From positions 178,362 through 242,361 of the forward strand of contig NZ_JAOQJY010000002.1 of NCBI RefSeq assembly GCF_025567525.1: DNA of 64,000 bases. The letters run 5' to 3'. Below, one piece after another: positions 53,132 through 61,397 of the stretch; the stretch's first letter is position 1; the number at the start of each line of letters is the position of its first letter. The notes beneath the pieces were generated by a model. The model did no database searches, was not told where the DNA came from, and worked only from the letters and a program-made list of their open reading frames with translations. Source of the DNA: Gallintestinimicrobium propionicum. Lineage in GTDB: Bacteria > Bacillota > Clostridia > Lachnospirales > Lachnospiraceae. Position numbers and translations under genes: made by a program.

Positions 53132-53626
53132 ATGAACAGCATCTTATTATCAACGCAGGAATGCGGCAGCCAGGAACTTCTTCAACTGACGGAAATGCTT
53201 TGTAGGGAACAGGATTTTCAGATCATTGTTTCAAGGGCGTTTCCCTTTATGGAAAAGGAAAGGAAAACAAAAACCGTAGAAAACAGGGCGGGCGATTTGT
53301 TGACAAAGCTCGGGTTTAAGGCGAATCTGAAGGGTGTTGTCTATTTGAAGGTAGCTGCGAGAATCGGTCTTGAGGACAGGGAAGAGCTGGAAGGCGTAAC
53401 GAAACGACTATATCCAGCCATCGCAAAAGAATGTAGGACGTGCGCCGGCAGAGTAGAGCATGCAATCCGGCATGCCATTCATACGAGCTGGGAAAAGGGA
53501 GATGTCAGGCAGCAGCGTATGGTGTTTGGATACGACAGGGAAAGTGGAAACCGTCCGACAAACGCGGAGTTTATCGCACGCATGATTGACTGTCTGGAAC
53601 GGCAGGATCATCTCTTATATTCCTGA
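53132..53626 (+). CDS. Spo0A C-terminal-domain protein lacking a receiver
   Basis: A 164-residue protein. Residues about 50-160 match the Spo0A DNA-binding domain: LLTKLGFKANLKGVVYLKVA, a LYPAIAKE helix, the RVEHAIRHAIHTSW recognition helix and the RPTNAEFIARM tail. In place of the phosphoacceptor receiver there are only about 48 residues, with no acidic pocket. Spo0A is the master regulator of sporulation and binds 0A boxes as a dimer. This short form cannot be switched by phosphorylation in the usual way, so it may act constitutively, compete with Spo0A, or be controlled by expression. AGAAGGGAG precedes the start, and a terminator follows. Confidence 0.85.
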   Translation: MNSILLSTQECGSQELLQLTEMLCREQDFQIIVSRAFPFMEKERKTKTVENRAGDLLTKLGFKANLKGVVYLKVAARIGLEDREELEGVTKRLYPAIAKECRTCAGRVEHAIRHAIHTSWEKGDVRQQRMVFGYDRESGNRPTNAEFIARMIDCLERQDHLLYS

Positions 53627-53669
53627 TTCCTTCATTCGGAAAATCAGCTCCAATTTGATAAAAACGTTC

Positions 53670-53724
53670 AAAGGGGAACAGCGTTTGGCACAAGTTGCGC
53701 CAGAAACGGACTGTTCCCCTTTTA
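53670..53724. terminator. Terminator after the Spo0A-like gene
   Basis: A 12-bp perfect stem (AAAGGGGAACAG / CTGTTCCCCTTT) with an inner CGTTTGGC..GCGCCAGAAACG stem and a T-run. It can serve the LysR gene on the other strand too. Confidence 0.8.
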
Positions 53725-53819
53725 TAGTGGACAGATATCTACAGGTTTCGGGTTACGCTGCCTGGTCGGGGACGATACGTCAGGAACTATCCCCCAACCG
53801 GTCTGCAGCTTATGCTTCC

Positions 53820-54716
53820 TCACCCGATCCGATCTGCCAGCAGCATGTCGATCAGGCAGCGTGCGGCAGCACCGAGAGGACGGCTTGGATCCCGCACGAG
53901 ACAGATGTAGCGGTTCGGAATTTCCTCTGTAAGGGGAATCGAAACAATGCGTTTTTCGGAAAGTGCCTGCGCTGCCAGATCCTCCGGCATAAACGCAAGC
54001 CCCAGATTATGGCTGACAACAGGCAGCAGCAGGTCGGCACTGGCAAGCTCGATATCGTAGTTGAGGGGAAGTCCGTGGGCGGCAAAGAAGTTCTCATAAA
54101 ACTGATGGGACATGGTTGCCTCCGTCAGGCCGGCGAGAGGATACTGTATCAGCTCCTGCAGGGAGATGGGCTTATCCATGAGCGCAGAAAAACGGGGGCC
54201 GCCGACTAAAATGCTGCGAACGGGACGGAGCCGGACTGTGCTGTAAGGCTTTTCAATCTGCAGAGGGGTTGGAACAACAGCGACGTCGGTTCGCCCTTCC
54301 TTTAAATCGGAAAGCATGTGGGCAGTGGTTCCGTTACTGATGCGGATTTTGACATCCGGATGCTCCTTCTGGAACAGCGCCAGCCGATCCAACAACAGGC
54401 AGTGGAGAGCGGTTTCGGTTGCTCCGACGCTGACTGCTCCACCGTGCAGGCCGAGGGAAAGCCCGAGCTCCTCTTCGCCTCGCAGGATGCGTTCACAGGC
54501 GGGAGCAACATATCGGTAAAGCATCTCGCCCTCCGGAGTCAGGGTGACGCCGTGACGGGAACGGATAAAAAGGCGGCAGCCCAGCTCGCTTTCTAAGTTC
54601 TGGATGCTCCGGGTCACGGACGGCTGGCTGGAAAGCAGCATGGTAGCAGCACGCGTGAAGTTTTTATATTTGGCAACATAATAAAAGGTCCTGTAGTAAT
54701 CAAAGCTTGCAGACAT
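53820..54716 (-). CDS. LysR-family transcriptional regulator
   Basis: A 298-residue regulator. The N-terminal winged helix (YYVAKYKNFTRAATMLLSSQPSVTRSIQNLESELGCRLF) is followed by the LysR ligand-binding domain. The start at 54716 follows AGGAGG by seven bases; an in-frame start at 54749 precedes that site. It is divergent from the V-ATPase operon, and a GTAATA-N9-TATTAC dyad lies between them, so it may control that operon, itself, or both. The ligand is unknown. Confidence 0.92.
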   Translation of the reverse strand: MSASFDYYRTFYYVAKYKNFTRAATMLLSSQPSVTRSIQNLESELGCRLFIRSRHGVTLTPEGEMLYRYVAPACERILRGEEELGLSLGLHGGAVSVGATETALHCLLLDRLALFQKEHPDVKIRISNGTTAHMLSDLKEGRTDVAVVPTPLQIEKPYSTVRLRPVRSILVGGPRFSALMDKPISLQELIQYPLAGLTEATMSHQFYENFFAAHGLPLNYDIELASADLLLPVVSHNLGLAFMPEDLAAQALSEKRIVSIPLTEEIPNRYICLVRDPSRPLGAAARCLIDMLLADRIG

Positions 54717-54784
54717 GGAAAATCCTCCTGGGATCGTGAAAAAAATCACAGATTTTATTCAAAAGCAGACATAAAAGCAATTCT

Positions 54785-54805
54785 GTAATACGTTTTTGAT
54801 ATTAC
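54785..54805. promoter_or_regulatory. Candidate LysR operator
   Basis: GTAATA-N9-TATTAC is a dyad with the T-N11-A core typical of LysR boxes. It lies between the lysR start and the V-ATPase -10 box, 43 bases upstream of that box. Confidence 0.5.
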
Positions 54806-54847
54806 ACACATATCAGATTTATATTTTTAAAAAAAAGGTAAATCTAG

Positions 54848-54853
54848 TATAAT
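54848..54853 (+). promoter_or_regulatory. V-ATPase operon promoter
   Basis: A perfect TATAAT with a weak -35 (TTTTAA) and an A-tract upstream. It lies 71 bases before the first gene, so a weak core promoter helped by an activator would fit the operator placed upstream. Confidence 0.5.
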
Positions 54854-54923
54854 ACGCACGGAGCAAATTGAAAAGCATTTATAACGTACATGCTCAAAAC
54901 AGTAGAAAAGGAGGCATGTGAAC

Positions 54924-55256
54924 ATGGGGCAGTCCATTGAAGAAGTCTTAAACAGGCTTGTGGCTGTGGAAGACGCCGCACAGCAGATGCAGGATGCGGT
55001 GGATGCACAGAAAAAGGAACTCGCTGCTCAGATGGAAGAAAAGAAAAAACAGTTTGACAGTATGCTGGAGTTAAAGACAGAACAGAAGACCGAAGAACTG
55101 GAAGCAAACATGGAGCACGAGAAGGCAGCCGCGCTGGAAAAACTCCGGGAGGAAACGAAAAAGCAGCTTGCCGGAATGCAGCACAAGTATGATACAGAGC
55201 ACGACAGGATTTCGGATGAAATTCTGCAGTCCATGATTAAGGATGTGAGCAGATGA
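54924..55256 (+). CDS. V-type ATPase peripheral stalk subunit (G/H-like)
   Basis: A 110-residue, almost wholly helical and charged protein with heptad-like coiled-coil composition and a Gln/Glu/Lys-rich centre. At the head of the V-ATPase operon it matches the position of NtpF in Enterococcus, the stalk partner of subunit E. The ATG at 54924 lies nine bases after AAGGAGG; an in-frame GTG at 54918 would be too close to it. It overlaps the next gene by four bases. Confidence 0.8.
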   Translation: MGQSIEEVLNRLVAVEDAAQQMQDAVDAQKKELAAQMEEKKKQFDSMLELKTEQKTEELEANMEHEKAAALEKLREETKKQLAGMQHKYDTEHDRISDEILQSMIKDVSR

Positions 55257-56284
55257 GTTTATTTCGTTACAGCGGTCTGACAACGAAGGTACGGGCCATG
55301 AGCGGTGCGCTTTTGAGCAAAGAGGATTTTGACCAGATCAGCACCCTTGGCAATGTTCCTGAGGTTGTCGCATGGCTGAAAAAGAAGCCGTCCTATGGGA
55401 AGGTGCTCGGAAATGAAAATGAGAACACCATGCACAGAGGACAGGCGGAGGGAAGGATCAAACGTTCCTTCTACGCTGATTTTTCCAAGCTGTACCGGTT
55501 TTCCAACATGGAGCAGAGAAATTTTCTGGATACGTATTTCAGACGCTACGAAATCACCTGTTTAAAAAACATTGTACAGGCGATCCTGTCAGACAGCCCG
55601 ACACTTGCGGATGTTTCCGATTATGAGGAAGCCTTTGCGAAGCATTCGGCATTTCCGTTAAAGAAGGCAGCGTCTGCAGATTCGATGGAGACACTGGTCA
55701 GCGTCCTTTCGGATACTCCTTACGGGGATGTGTTGCGTAAGGTGGCAGGCAGCGGGTCCACAACTCTGTTTGACTATGAATTTGCATTGGATATGTTTTA
55801 TTTCAGGGATCTCTGGAAACGGGTCAGAAAAGAATTGAAAAAAGAAGACCGGGAAGCAGTGCTGGAATCGGTGGGTGTTACAATCGATACCCTGAATCTG
55901 CAGTGGATTTACCGTGCCAAACGCTATTACGGGATGAAAGCGGCAGATGTTTATGCCCTGATCATTCCGGTGCATTACCGGCTGAACCTGGAGCAGGTCA
56001 AACGAATGGCGGAGGCGGAGAGCACAGAAGAAATGTTGAACTTCGCAAAAGAAACCAGGTATGGAAAATATCTGCAGGAAATGGAAAAACCGAATCTGGA
56101 ACGGGTCGGCAGTATGATCCAGGAAAACGTGCACCGTGCGCTGATGAGACAGAACCCCTATTCAGCTGCATGCCTGGAAGTCTATTTATATAGGAAAGAA
56201 CAGGAAGTGCACAGGATCATCACGGCGATGGAATGCGTCAGATACGGTTTGCCGGCTGAAAAAATCAGAGAATACCTGGCATAA
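55253..56284 (+). CDS. V-type ATPase subunit C
   Basis: A 343-residue protein of the V/A-type ATPase subunit C (AC39-like) family, the socket that joins the rotor axle to the membrane ring. It is mostly helical with conserved FRYSGLTTKVRAM and RRYEITCLKNI segments. It overlaps the stalk gene by an ATGA and is followed 17 bases later by subunit I. Confidence 0.88.
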   Translation: MSLFRYSGLTTKVRAMSGALLSKEDFDQISTLGNVPEVVAWLKKKPSYGKVLGNENENTMHRGQAEGRIKRSFYADFSKLYRFSNMEQRNFLDTYFRRYEITCLKNIVQAILSDSPTLADVSDYEEAFAKHSAFPLKKAASADSMETLVSVLSDTPYGDVLRKVAGSGSTTLFDYEFALDMFYFRDLWKRVRKELKKEDREAVLESVGVTIDTLNLQWIYRAKRYYGMKAADVYALIIPVHYRLNLEQVKRMAEAESTEEMLNFAKETRYGKYLQEMEKPNLERVGSMIQENVHRALMRQNPYSAACLEVYLYRKEQEVHRIITAMECVRYGLPAEKIREYLA

Positions 56285-56301
56285 AGGAAGGTGCGGCAAA
56301 A

Positions 56302-58236
56302 TTGATTGAAAAAATGAAATTTATCAGTGTGATCGGGCCAAAGGATCAGCTCGACACAGTAACCAGGCAGTATCTTTGCCGGTATGAGATACAGCTGGAA
56401 AATGCGATGGGCGAATTGAAGCATTTAAACAACATCACACCCAACGCAGAGTTGAACCCTTACCGGGAAGCAGCAGGAAGAGCAGCAGAGATCGCTGCGC
56501 TTTATGGAAGCAAAGCAACGGCAGTGAGAGACATGGATGTGGATACAGCCATGGAACGGATCACTGAAGTGCAGAGCAGAATTCAAAAGGCAGACAGAGA
56601 GACAGATGCACTGGAAAAGGAACTGAAAAAGGAGCGGGGACTGCTGGATGCGGTCAGCCCCTATCAGGAGCTGCATTTTGATATTTCCAGAATCCTTCAC
56701 TTTAAAGAAGTAAGATTCCGTTTCGGCAGACTTCCAGTCGGCTACTATGAGCGTTTAAAAACCTACGCATACGACGATGCCTGCACGATTTTTGAAAAAT
56801 GCAAGGAGACGGAGGATTATGTTTGGGGCGTTTATTTCGTTCCGGCGGCAGAAGCCAAAAAGGTGGATGCGATTTATGCTTCTCTCCATTTTGAACGGAT
56901 TCATCTGGAGGATGCCTACGAGGGTACCGTTGATGAGGCCTGCCGGGAATTAAAGGAAAAAACAGATGCCCTGGAGCAGCAGATCACAGCAGTGAGAGCA
57001 GAGCTTGCAAAAGAATTAAATGGGATGTCTGAATCGATCTCTGCTGCAAGCAAGACCCTTGCGTATGAATCCAAGCTGTTTGATGTCCGCAAGCTGGCGG
57101 CATTTACCAAGGCGAAAAACGAAACCTTCTTCATCCTCTGTGGATGGATGGAAAACAAGGAGGCAGATCTGCTGAAAAAGGAGCTGGAAGAGGATCCGGA
57201 TATTTTCTGTACACTGGAAGAAAATCCGGACAGAAGAGTTTCAATCCCTCCGACTCGTCTGAAAAACCCGAAGCTGATCAAGCCGTTCGAAATGTTTATC
57301 CAGATGTATGGCCTGCCGAACTATCAGGAATTTGACCCGACACTGTTCGTGGCGTTGTCCTATTCGATTATCTTCGGTGCAATGTTCGGTGATGCGGGAC
57401 AGGGTCTGGTGCTGTTGATCGGCGGATATTTATTGTACCATTTTAAAAAGATCAACCTGGCAGCAGTTCTTTCGAGCTGCGGATTCTTCTCTACAATTTT
57501 CGGACTCCTCTATGGCAGTGTATTTGGTTTTGAGGACTGGATCCCGGCGCTGTGGCTGCGTCCGACGGAGGCAATGACGAATCTGCCGGTGATCGGAACA
57601 CTCAACACCGTATTTGTTGTGACGATCACCATCGGTATGGGACTGATTCTTCTGACGATGATCTTCCATATGATCAATTCCCTCAGGGAGAAAAAGCCCG
57701 GAGAAGCACTGTTTGATACGAACGGACTGGCTGGCTTTGTATTTTACGGTGCAGTTGTTGCAGTCATCATGCTGTTCATGACCGGACATACCATTCCGGC
57801 AGCAGGTGTTTTGGTTGTAATGTTTGTAGTACCGCTTTTGGTCATCGTATGCAAGGAGCCGCTCAGTGCCCTTGTGGAAAAGAAAAAGTATCAGGATGAA
57901 AACGGACCGGTGATGTTCGTAGTGCAGGGCTTCTTCGAATTATTTGAAGTATGCTTAAGCTATTTTTCCAACACCCTGTCCTTTGTCCGTATCGGTGCAT
58001 TTGCAGTCAGCCATGCGGCGATGATGCAGGTGGTTATGATGCTGGCAGGCGCAGAAAACGGACAGGCGCCCAACGTGATCGTTGTGATCGTCGGCAATCT
58101 GGTCGTAATGGGTATGGAAGGTCTGATCGTAGGCATTCAGGTACTCCGTTTACAGTATTATGAATTTTTCAGCCGCTTCTACAAAGGGGACGGCAGAAAA
58201 TTTGAACCCTATTTATCAAAGGAAGAAAACATTTAA
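56302..58236 (+). CDS. V-type ATPase subunit I
   Basis: A 644-residue protein. The first half is a coiled-coil stalk domain (about 1-330). The second half has seven or eight membrane segments with MFGDAGQG and the FVRIGAFAVSHAAM motif, whose Arg563 is the essential residue opposite the rotor Glu during ion passage. The TTG start follows AAAGGAAGG; the first in-frame ATG is 12 bases later but farther from the site. It forms the static half of the ion channel. Confidence 0.93.
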   Translation: MIEKMKFISVIGPKDQLDTVTRQYLCRYEIQLENAMGELKHLNNITPNAELNPYREAAGRAAEIAALYGSKATAVRDMDVDTAMERITEVQSRIQKADRETDALEKELKKERGLLDAVSPYQELHFDISRILHFKEVRFRFGRLPVGYYERLKTYAYDDACTIFEKCKETEDYVWGVYFVPAAEAKKVDAIYASLHFERIHLEDAYEGTVDEACRELKEKTDALEQQITAVRAELAKELNGMSESISAASKTLAYESKLFDVRKLAAFTKAKNETFFILCGWMENKEADLLKKELEEDPDIFCTLEENPDRRVSIPPTRLKNPKLIKPFEMFIQMYGLPNYQEFDPTLFVALSYSIIFGAMFGDAGQGLVLLIGGYLLYHFKKINLAAVLSSCGFFSTIFGLLYGSVFGFEDWIPALWLRPTEAMTNLPVIGTLNTVFVVTITIGMGLILLTMIFHMINSLREKKPGEALFDTNGLAGFVFYGAVVAVIMLFMTGHTIPAAGVLVVMFVVPLLVIVCKEPLSALVEKKKYQDENGPVMFVVQGFFELFEVCLSYFSNTLSFVRIGAFAVSHAAMMQVVMMLAGAENGQAPNVIVVIVGNLVVMGMEGLIVGIQVLRLQYYEFFSRFYKGDGRKFEPYLSKEENI

Positions 58237-58250
58237 GGAGGTCATTTGTC

Positions 58251-58685
58251 ATGACAAAAGTTTTATTATTCGCAGCACTTGTAGCTTGTATCGCAGTTCC
58301 GTTCCGTGTATTTGTAAAAGGGGAACAGACAAAGCACAGATATAAAACAACCCTGGCATTAAACGGCGTAATGTTCTTTGGACTGATGCTTTTTACCGGC
58401 GTTATGATGTTCTCCGGCAACGCATTTGCAGCAGAGACTGCTGAAACTGCAGCAGTTGCAGCAAGCAGCACAGCAACCGGCCTTGGTTATATTGCAGCCG
58501 CACTTTCCATCGGCATGTCCTGTATCGGTGGTGGTATTGCCGTAGCGAGTGCAGCAAGCGCAGCACTTGGTGCAATCAGTGAAGATTCCTCTATCCTCGG
58601 TAAGTCCCTGATCTTTGTAGGTCTGGCCGAAGGTGTCTGCCTGTATGGTCTGATCATCGCCTTCATGATCATTGGTAAGCTTTAA
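58251..58685 (+). CDS. V-type ATPase subunit K (proteolipid)
   Basis: A 144-residue rotor-ring protein. Residues about 76-144 form one c-type hairpin: a Gly/Ala-rich helix, a short polar loop (ISEDSS) and a second helix with the ion-binding Glu127 in GLAEGVCLYG. The first 60 residues form two other hydrophobic segments that do not look like a c-hairpin and end in GNAFAAETAE, a signal-peptidase-like site. The mature ring unit may therefore be a short two-helix subunit. The start follows AAGGAGG. Confidence 0.88.
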   Translation: MTKVLLFAALVACIAVPFRVFVKGEQTKHRYKTTLALNGVMFFGLMLFTGVMMFSGNAFAAETAETAAVAASSTATGLGYIAAALSIGMSCIGGGIAVASAASAALGAISEDSSILGKSLIFVGLAEGVCLYGLIIAFMIIGKL

Positions 58686-58993
58686 TGAAAATGTATCTGA
58701 TCAGCGACAACATTGATACCTGGACAGGAATGCGGCTGGCAGGAGTAGAAGGTGCGGTGGTCCACGAGAAACAGGAGCTGAAGGCAGAAATCGACAAGGT
58801 GCTTGCCGATAAGGAAATCGGCATCCTGCTTTTGACGGAAAAATTCGGAAAGGAATTTCCGGATATCATCGATCATATCAGGTTGGAGCGGAAGTTACCG
58901 CTGATTGTGGAAATCCCGGACAGACACGGCACAGGCCGTGCACCGGATTTCATCACATCTTATGTGAATGAAGCGATCGGAATCAATATCTGA
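58685..58993 (+). CDS. V-type ATPase subunit F
   Basis: A 102-residue Rossmann-like protein (MYLISDNIDTWTGMRLAG, IGILLLTEKFG, PLIVEIPD), the rotor subunit that sits with D and C, called NtpG in Enterococcus. It overlaps the stop of the K gene by one base and has no strong ribosome site, so it is translationally coupled. Confidence 0.9.
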   Translation: MKMYLISDNIDTWTGMRLAGVEGAVVHEKQELKAEIDKVLADKEIGILLLTEKFGKEFPDIIDHIRLERKLPLIVEIPDRHGTGRAPDFITSYVNEAIGINI

Positions 58994-59044
58994 AAAAGAG
59001 CTGCATAGGCGCAGCATCTTTTAGGAGATATTTCGGAGGAGACC

Positions 59045-59632
59045 ATGACAATAGACGAAAAGCTGCAGCATTTTATGGATGTGACCACAGAAAAGGTCAA
59101 TGCAGAAAATGCCAAACAGATGCAAGAATATGAGCAGGGACTGGAAAAGGTCTATGAGGATTACAAAGAGACGGCCCTGCGCAAATCCGAGCTTGCACTG
59201 AAGTTAAAAGAAGAAAGCTTAAAGAAGCAGATGAACGCAGATCTGGCAGCAGAACAGATCACGATCCGGGAACAGACCGGAAATCTCCTGCGTGAGCTGG
59301 ATGAAAAGCTTTCTTCCGAAGTAAAGGGAAAGCTGGAACGCTATATGGCGACCAGCGCATATGAAACCTATCTGGTAAATCAGGTACGTGAAATCGTGAA
59401 ATTTGCAGATGGAGACGACGTGACCGTTTATATCGATCCGGAGGATATCTGCCATAAGAATGCGATTTCTGCAGGTGCAAACGTAGCCGTTACTGTGAGT
59501 GAATACAGCTTCGGCGGAGGCGTGCGTGCGGTAATTTCCAAACGCGGCATACTGATCGACCAGTCCTTTGACACGAAACTGAAGGAAGCTTTTGATGGAA
59601 AGGAGGCGAGCCTTAGATGGAAAACTCGTTAA
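59045..59632 (+). CDS. V-type ATPase subunit E
   Basis: A 195-residue protein: a long charged N-terminal helix and a globular C-terminal part, the peripheral stalk subunit that pairs with the first gene of the operon. GGAGGAG precedes the start, and its 3' end overlaps the A gene by 16 bases. Confidence 0.9.
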   Translation: MTIDEKLQHFMDVTTEKVNAENAKQMQEYEQGLEKVYEDYKETALRKSELALKLKEESLKKQMNADLAAEQITIREQTGNLLRELDEKLSSEVKGKLERYMATSAYETYLVNQVREIVKFADGDDVTVYIDPEDICHKNAISAGANVAVTVSEYSFGGGVRAVISKRGILIDQSFDTKLKEAFDGKEASLRWKTR

Positions 59633-61383
59633 GCATTTATGGAATCAACGGCCCGCTGGTCACTGTCAAAGGTAAGACAGATTTAAAGATGAGCGAGATG
59701 GTATACGTCGGCAAAGAAAAGCTGGTCGGCGAAGTGATCCGTCTTTCTCCGGAGCTGGCGACGATTCAGGTATTTGAAGAGACGTCCGGTTTAAAGCCCG
59801 GAGAGCTGCTGTATCCGACGGGCGCAACACTTTCTGTTACCCTGGCACCCGGCATCGTGTCCAATATCTTTGATGGTATTGAGCGCCCCCTTGCCGAAAT
59901 TGAGAAAAAATCCGGTAAATATATCGACAGAGGCTTCTCTATGGATTCTCTGGATACTCACAGGAAATGGCAGACGAAGCTGTGTGTAAAGCCCGGAGAC
60001 AGAGTGTCCGGCGGTACGATTATTGCAGAGGTACCGGAAACTCCCGCCATTGTGCATAAGGTAATGGTGCCTCCCGATGTGGAGGGTATTGTGGAAACAG
60101 TTGTTCCGGATGGTGAGTATACGATCAACGATACGATCGTAACTCTGCTGTTAAAGGATGACAGCGTAAAAGAGCTGACCATGACCCAGAAATGGCCGAT
60201 CCGTATTCCCAGACCGAATCAGAAACGACATCCGGCATCCCGCCCGCTTGTAACCGGACAGCGTATCCTGGATACCCTGTTCCCTATCGCAAAGGGCGGC
60301 ACAGCGGCGATCCCCGGCGGTTTCGGTACCGGTAAGACCATGACTCAGCACGCAATCGCAAAATGGTCTGATGCAGATCTGATCGTTTATATCGGTTGCG
60401 GTGAGCGAGGAAACGAGATGACGGAGGTTCTGGAGGATTTCTCCAAGCTGATCGACCCCAAGTCCGGAAATCCCATGATGGACCGTACCGTTCTGATCGC
60501 CAATACCTCCAACATGCCGGTGGCTGCCCGTGAGGCGAGCATTTACACCGGTCTGACACTGGCAGAGTATTATCGTGATATGGGCTACCATGTAGCGATC
60601 ATGGCAGATTCCACTTCCCGTTGGGCAGAGGCACTGCGTGAGCTGTCCGGACGTCTGGAAGAAATGCCGGCAGAGGAAGGCTTCCCGGCATATCTGGCGA
60701 GCCGTTTGTCTGCGTTCTATGAAAGAGCCGGTATGGTAGAAAACTTAAATGGAACTGAAGGAAGTGTTACGATCATCGGTGCGGTATCTCCGCAGGGCGG
60801 CGATTTTTCCGAGCCCGTTACCCAGAATACGAAGCGTTTCGTGCGCTGCTTCTGGGGACTGGATAAAAACCTGGCATATTCCCGTCATTTCCCTGCGATC
60901 AACTGGCTGACCAGCTACAGCGAATACCTGCCTGATCTGGCAAGTTGGTATGCAGATAATGTAGGCTCTGATTTTATTGATGACAGAAATCAGATGGTAG
61001 CGATCCTGAACCAGGAAAGCAGTCTGATGGAGATCGTAAAGCTGATCGGCAGCGATGTTCTGCCGGATGATCAGAAGCTGACTCTGGAAATCGCCAGAGT
61101 TATCCGTCTGGGCTTTTTACAGCAGAACGCATTCCATCCGCAGGATACGTCTGTGCCTCTTGCAAAGCAGCAGAAGATGATGGAGACGATCCTGTATCTT
61201 TACGAGAAATCCAAAGCACTGGTATCTATGGGAATGCCCATGTCCGTGCTGAAAGAGGATAAAATTTTTGACCGGGTAATTTCCATTAAATACGATGTGG
61301 AAAATGACCGACTGGACAAATTTGATGATTACAAAAAAGCAATCGACAAGTTCTACGACGACGTGATTGCACGCAATGCATAA
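59617..61383 (+). CDS. V-type ATPase catalytic subunit A
   Basis: A 588-residue catalytic subunit with P-loop GGFGTGKT (234-241), the non-homologous region typical of A subunits (about 110-195), the GERGNEM segment and the SRWAEALRELSGRLEEMPAEEG signature. It hydrolyses or makes ATP at the A/B interface. AAAGGAGG inside the E gene serves as its ribosome site, and its stop abuts the next gene. Confidence 0.97.
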   Translation: MENSLSIYGINGPLVTVKGKTDLKMSEMVYVGKEKLVGEVIRLSPELATIQVFEETSGLKPGELLYPTGATLSVTLAPGIVSNIFDGIERPLAEIEKKSGKYIDRGFSMDSLDTHRKWQTKLCVKPGDRVSGGTIIAEVPETPAIVHKVMVPPDVEGIVETVVPDGEYTINDTIVTLLLKDDSVKELTMTQKWPIRIPRPNQKRHPASRPLVTGQRILDTLFPIAKGGTAAIPGGFGTGKTMTQHAIAKWSDADLIVYIGCGERGNEMTEVLEDFSKLIDPKSGNPMMDRTVLIANTSNMPVAAREASIYTGLTLAEYYRDMGYHVAIMADSTSRWAEALRELSGRLEEMPAEEGFPAYLASRLSAFYERAGMVENLNGTEGSVTIIGAVSPQGGDFSEPVTQNTKRFVRCFWGLDKNLAYSRHFPAINWLTSYSEYLPDLASWYADNVGSDFIDDRNQMVAILNQESSLMEIVKLIGSDVLPDDQKLTLEIARVIRLGFLQQNAFHPQDTSVPLAKQQKMMETILYLYEKSKALVSMGMPMSVLKEDKIFDRVISIKYDVENDRLDKFDDYKKAIDKFYDDVIARNA

Positions 61384-61397
61384 TGGAGGGAAAAACG

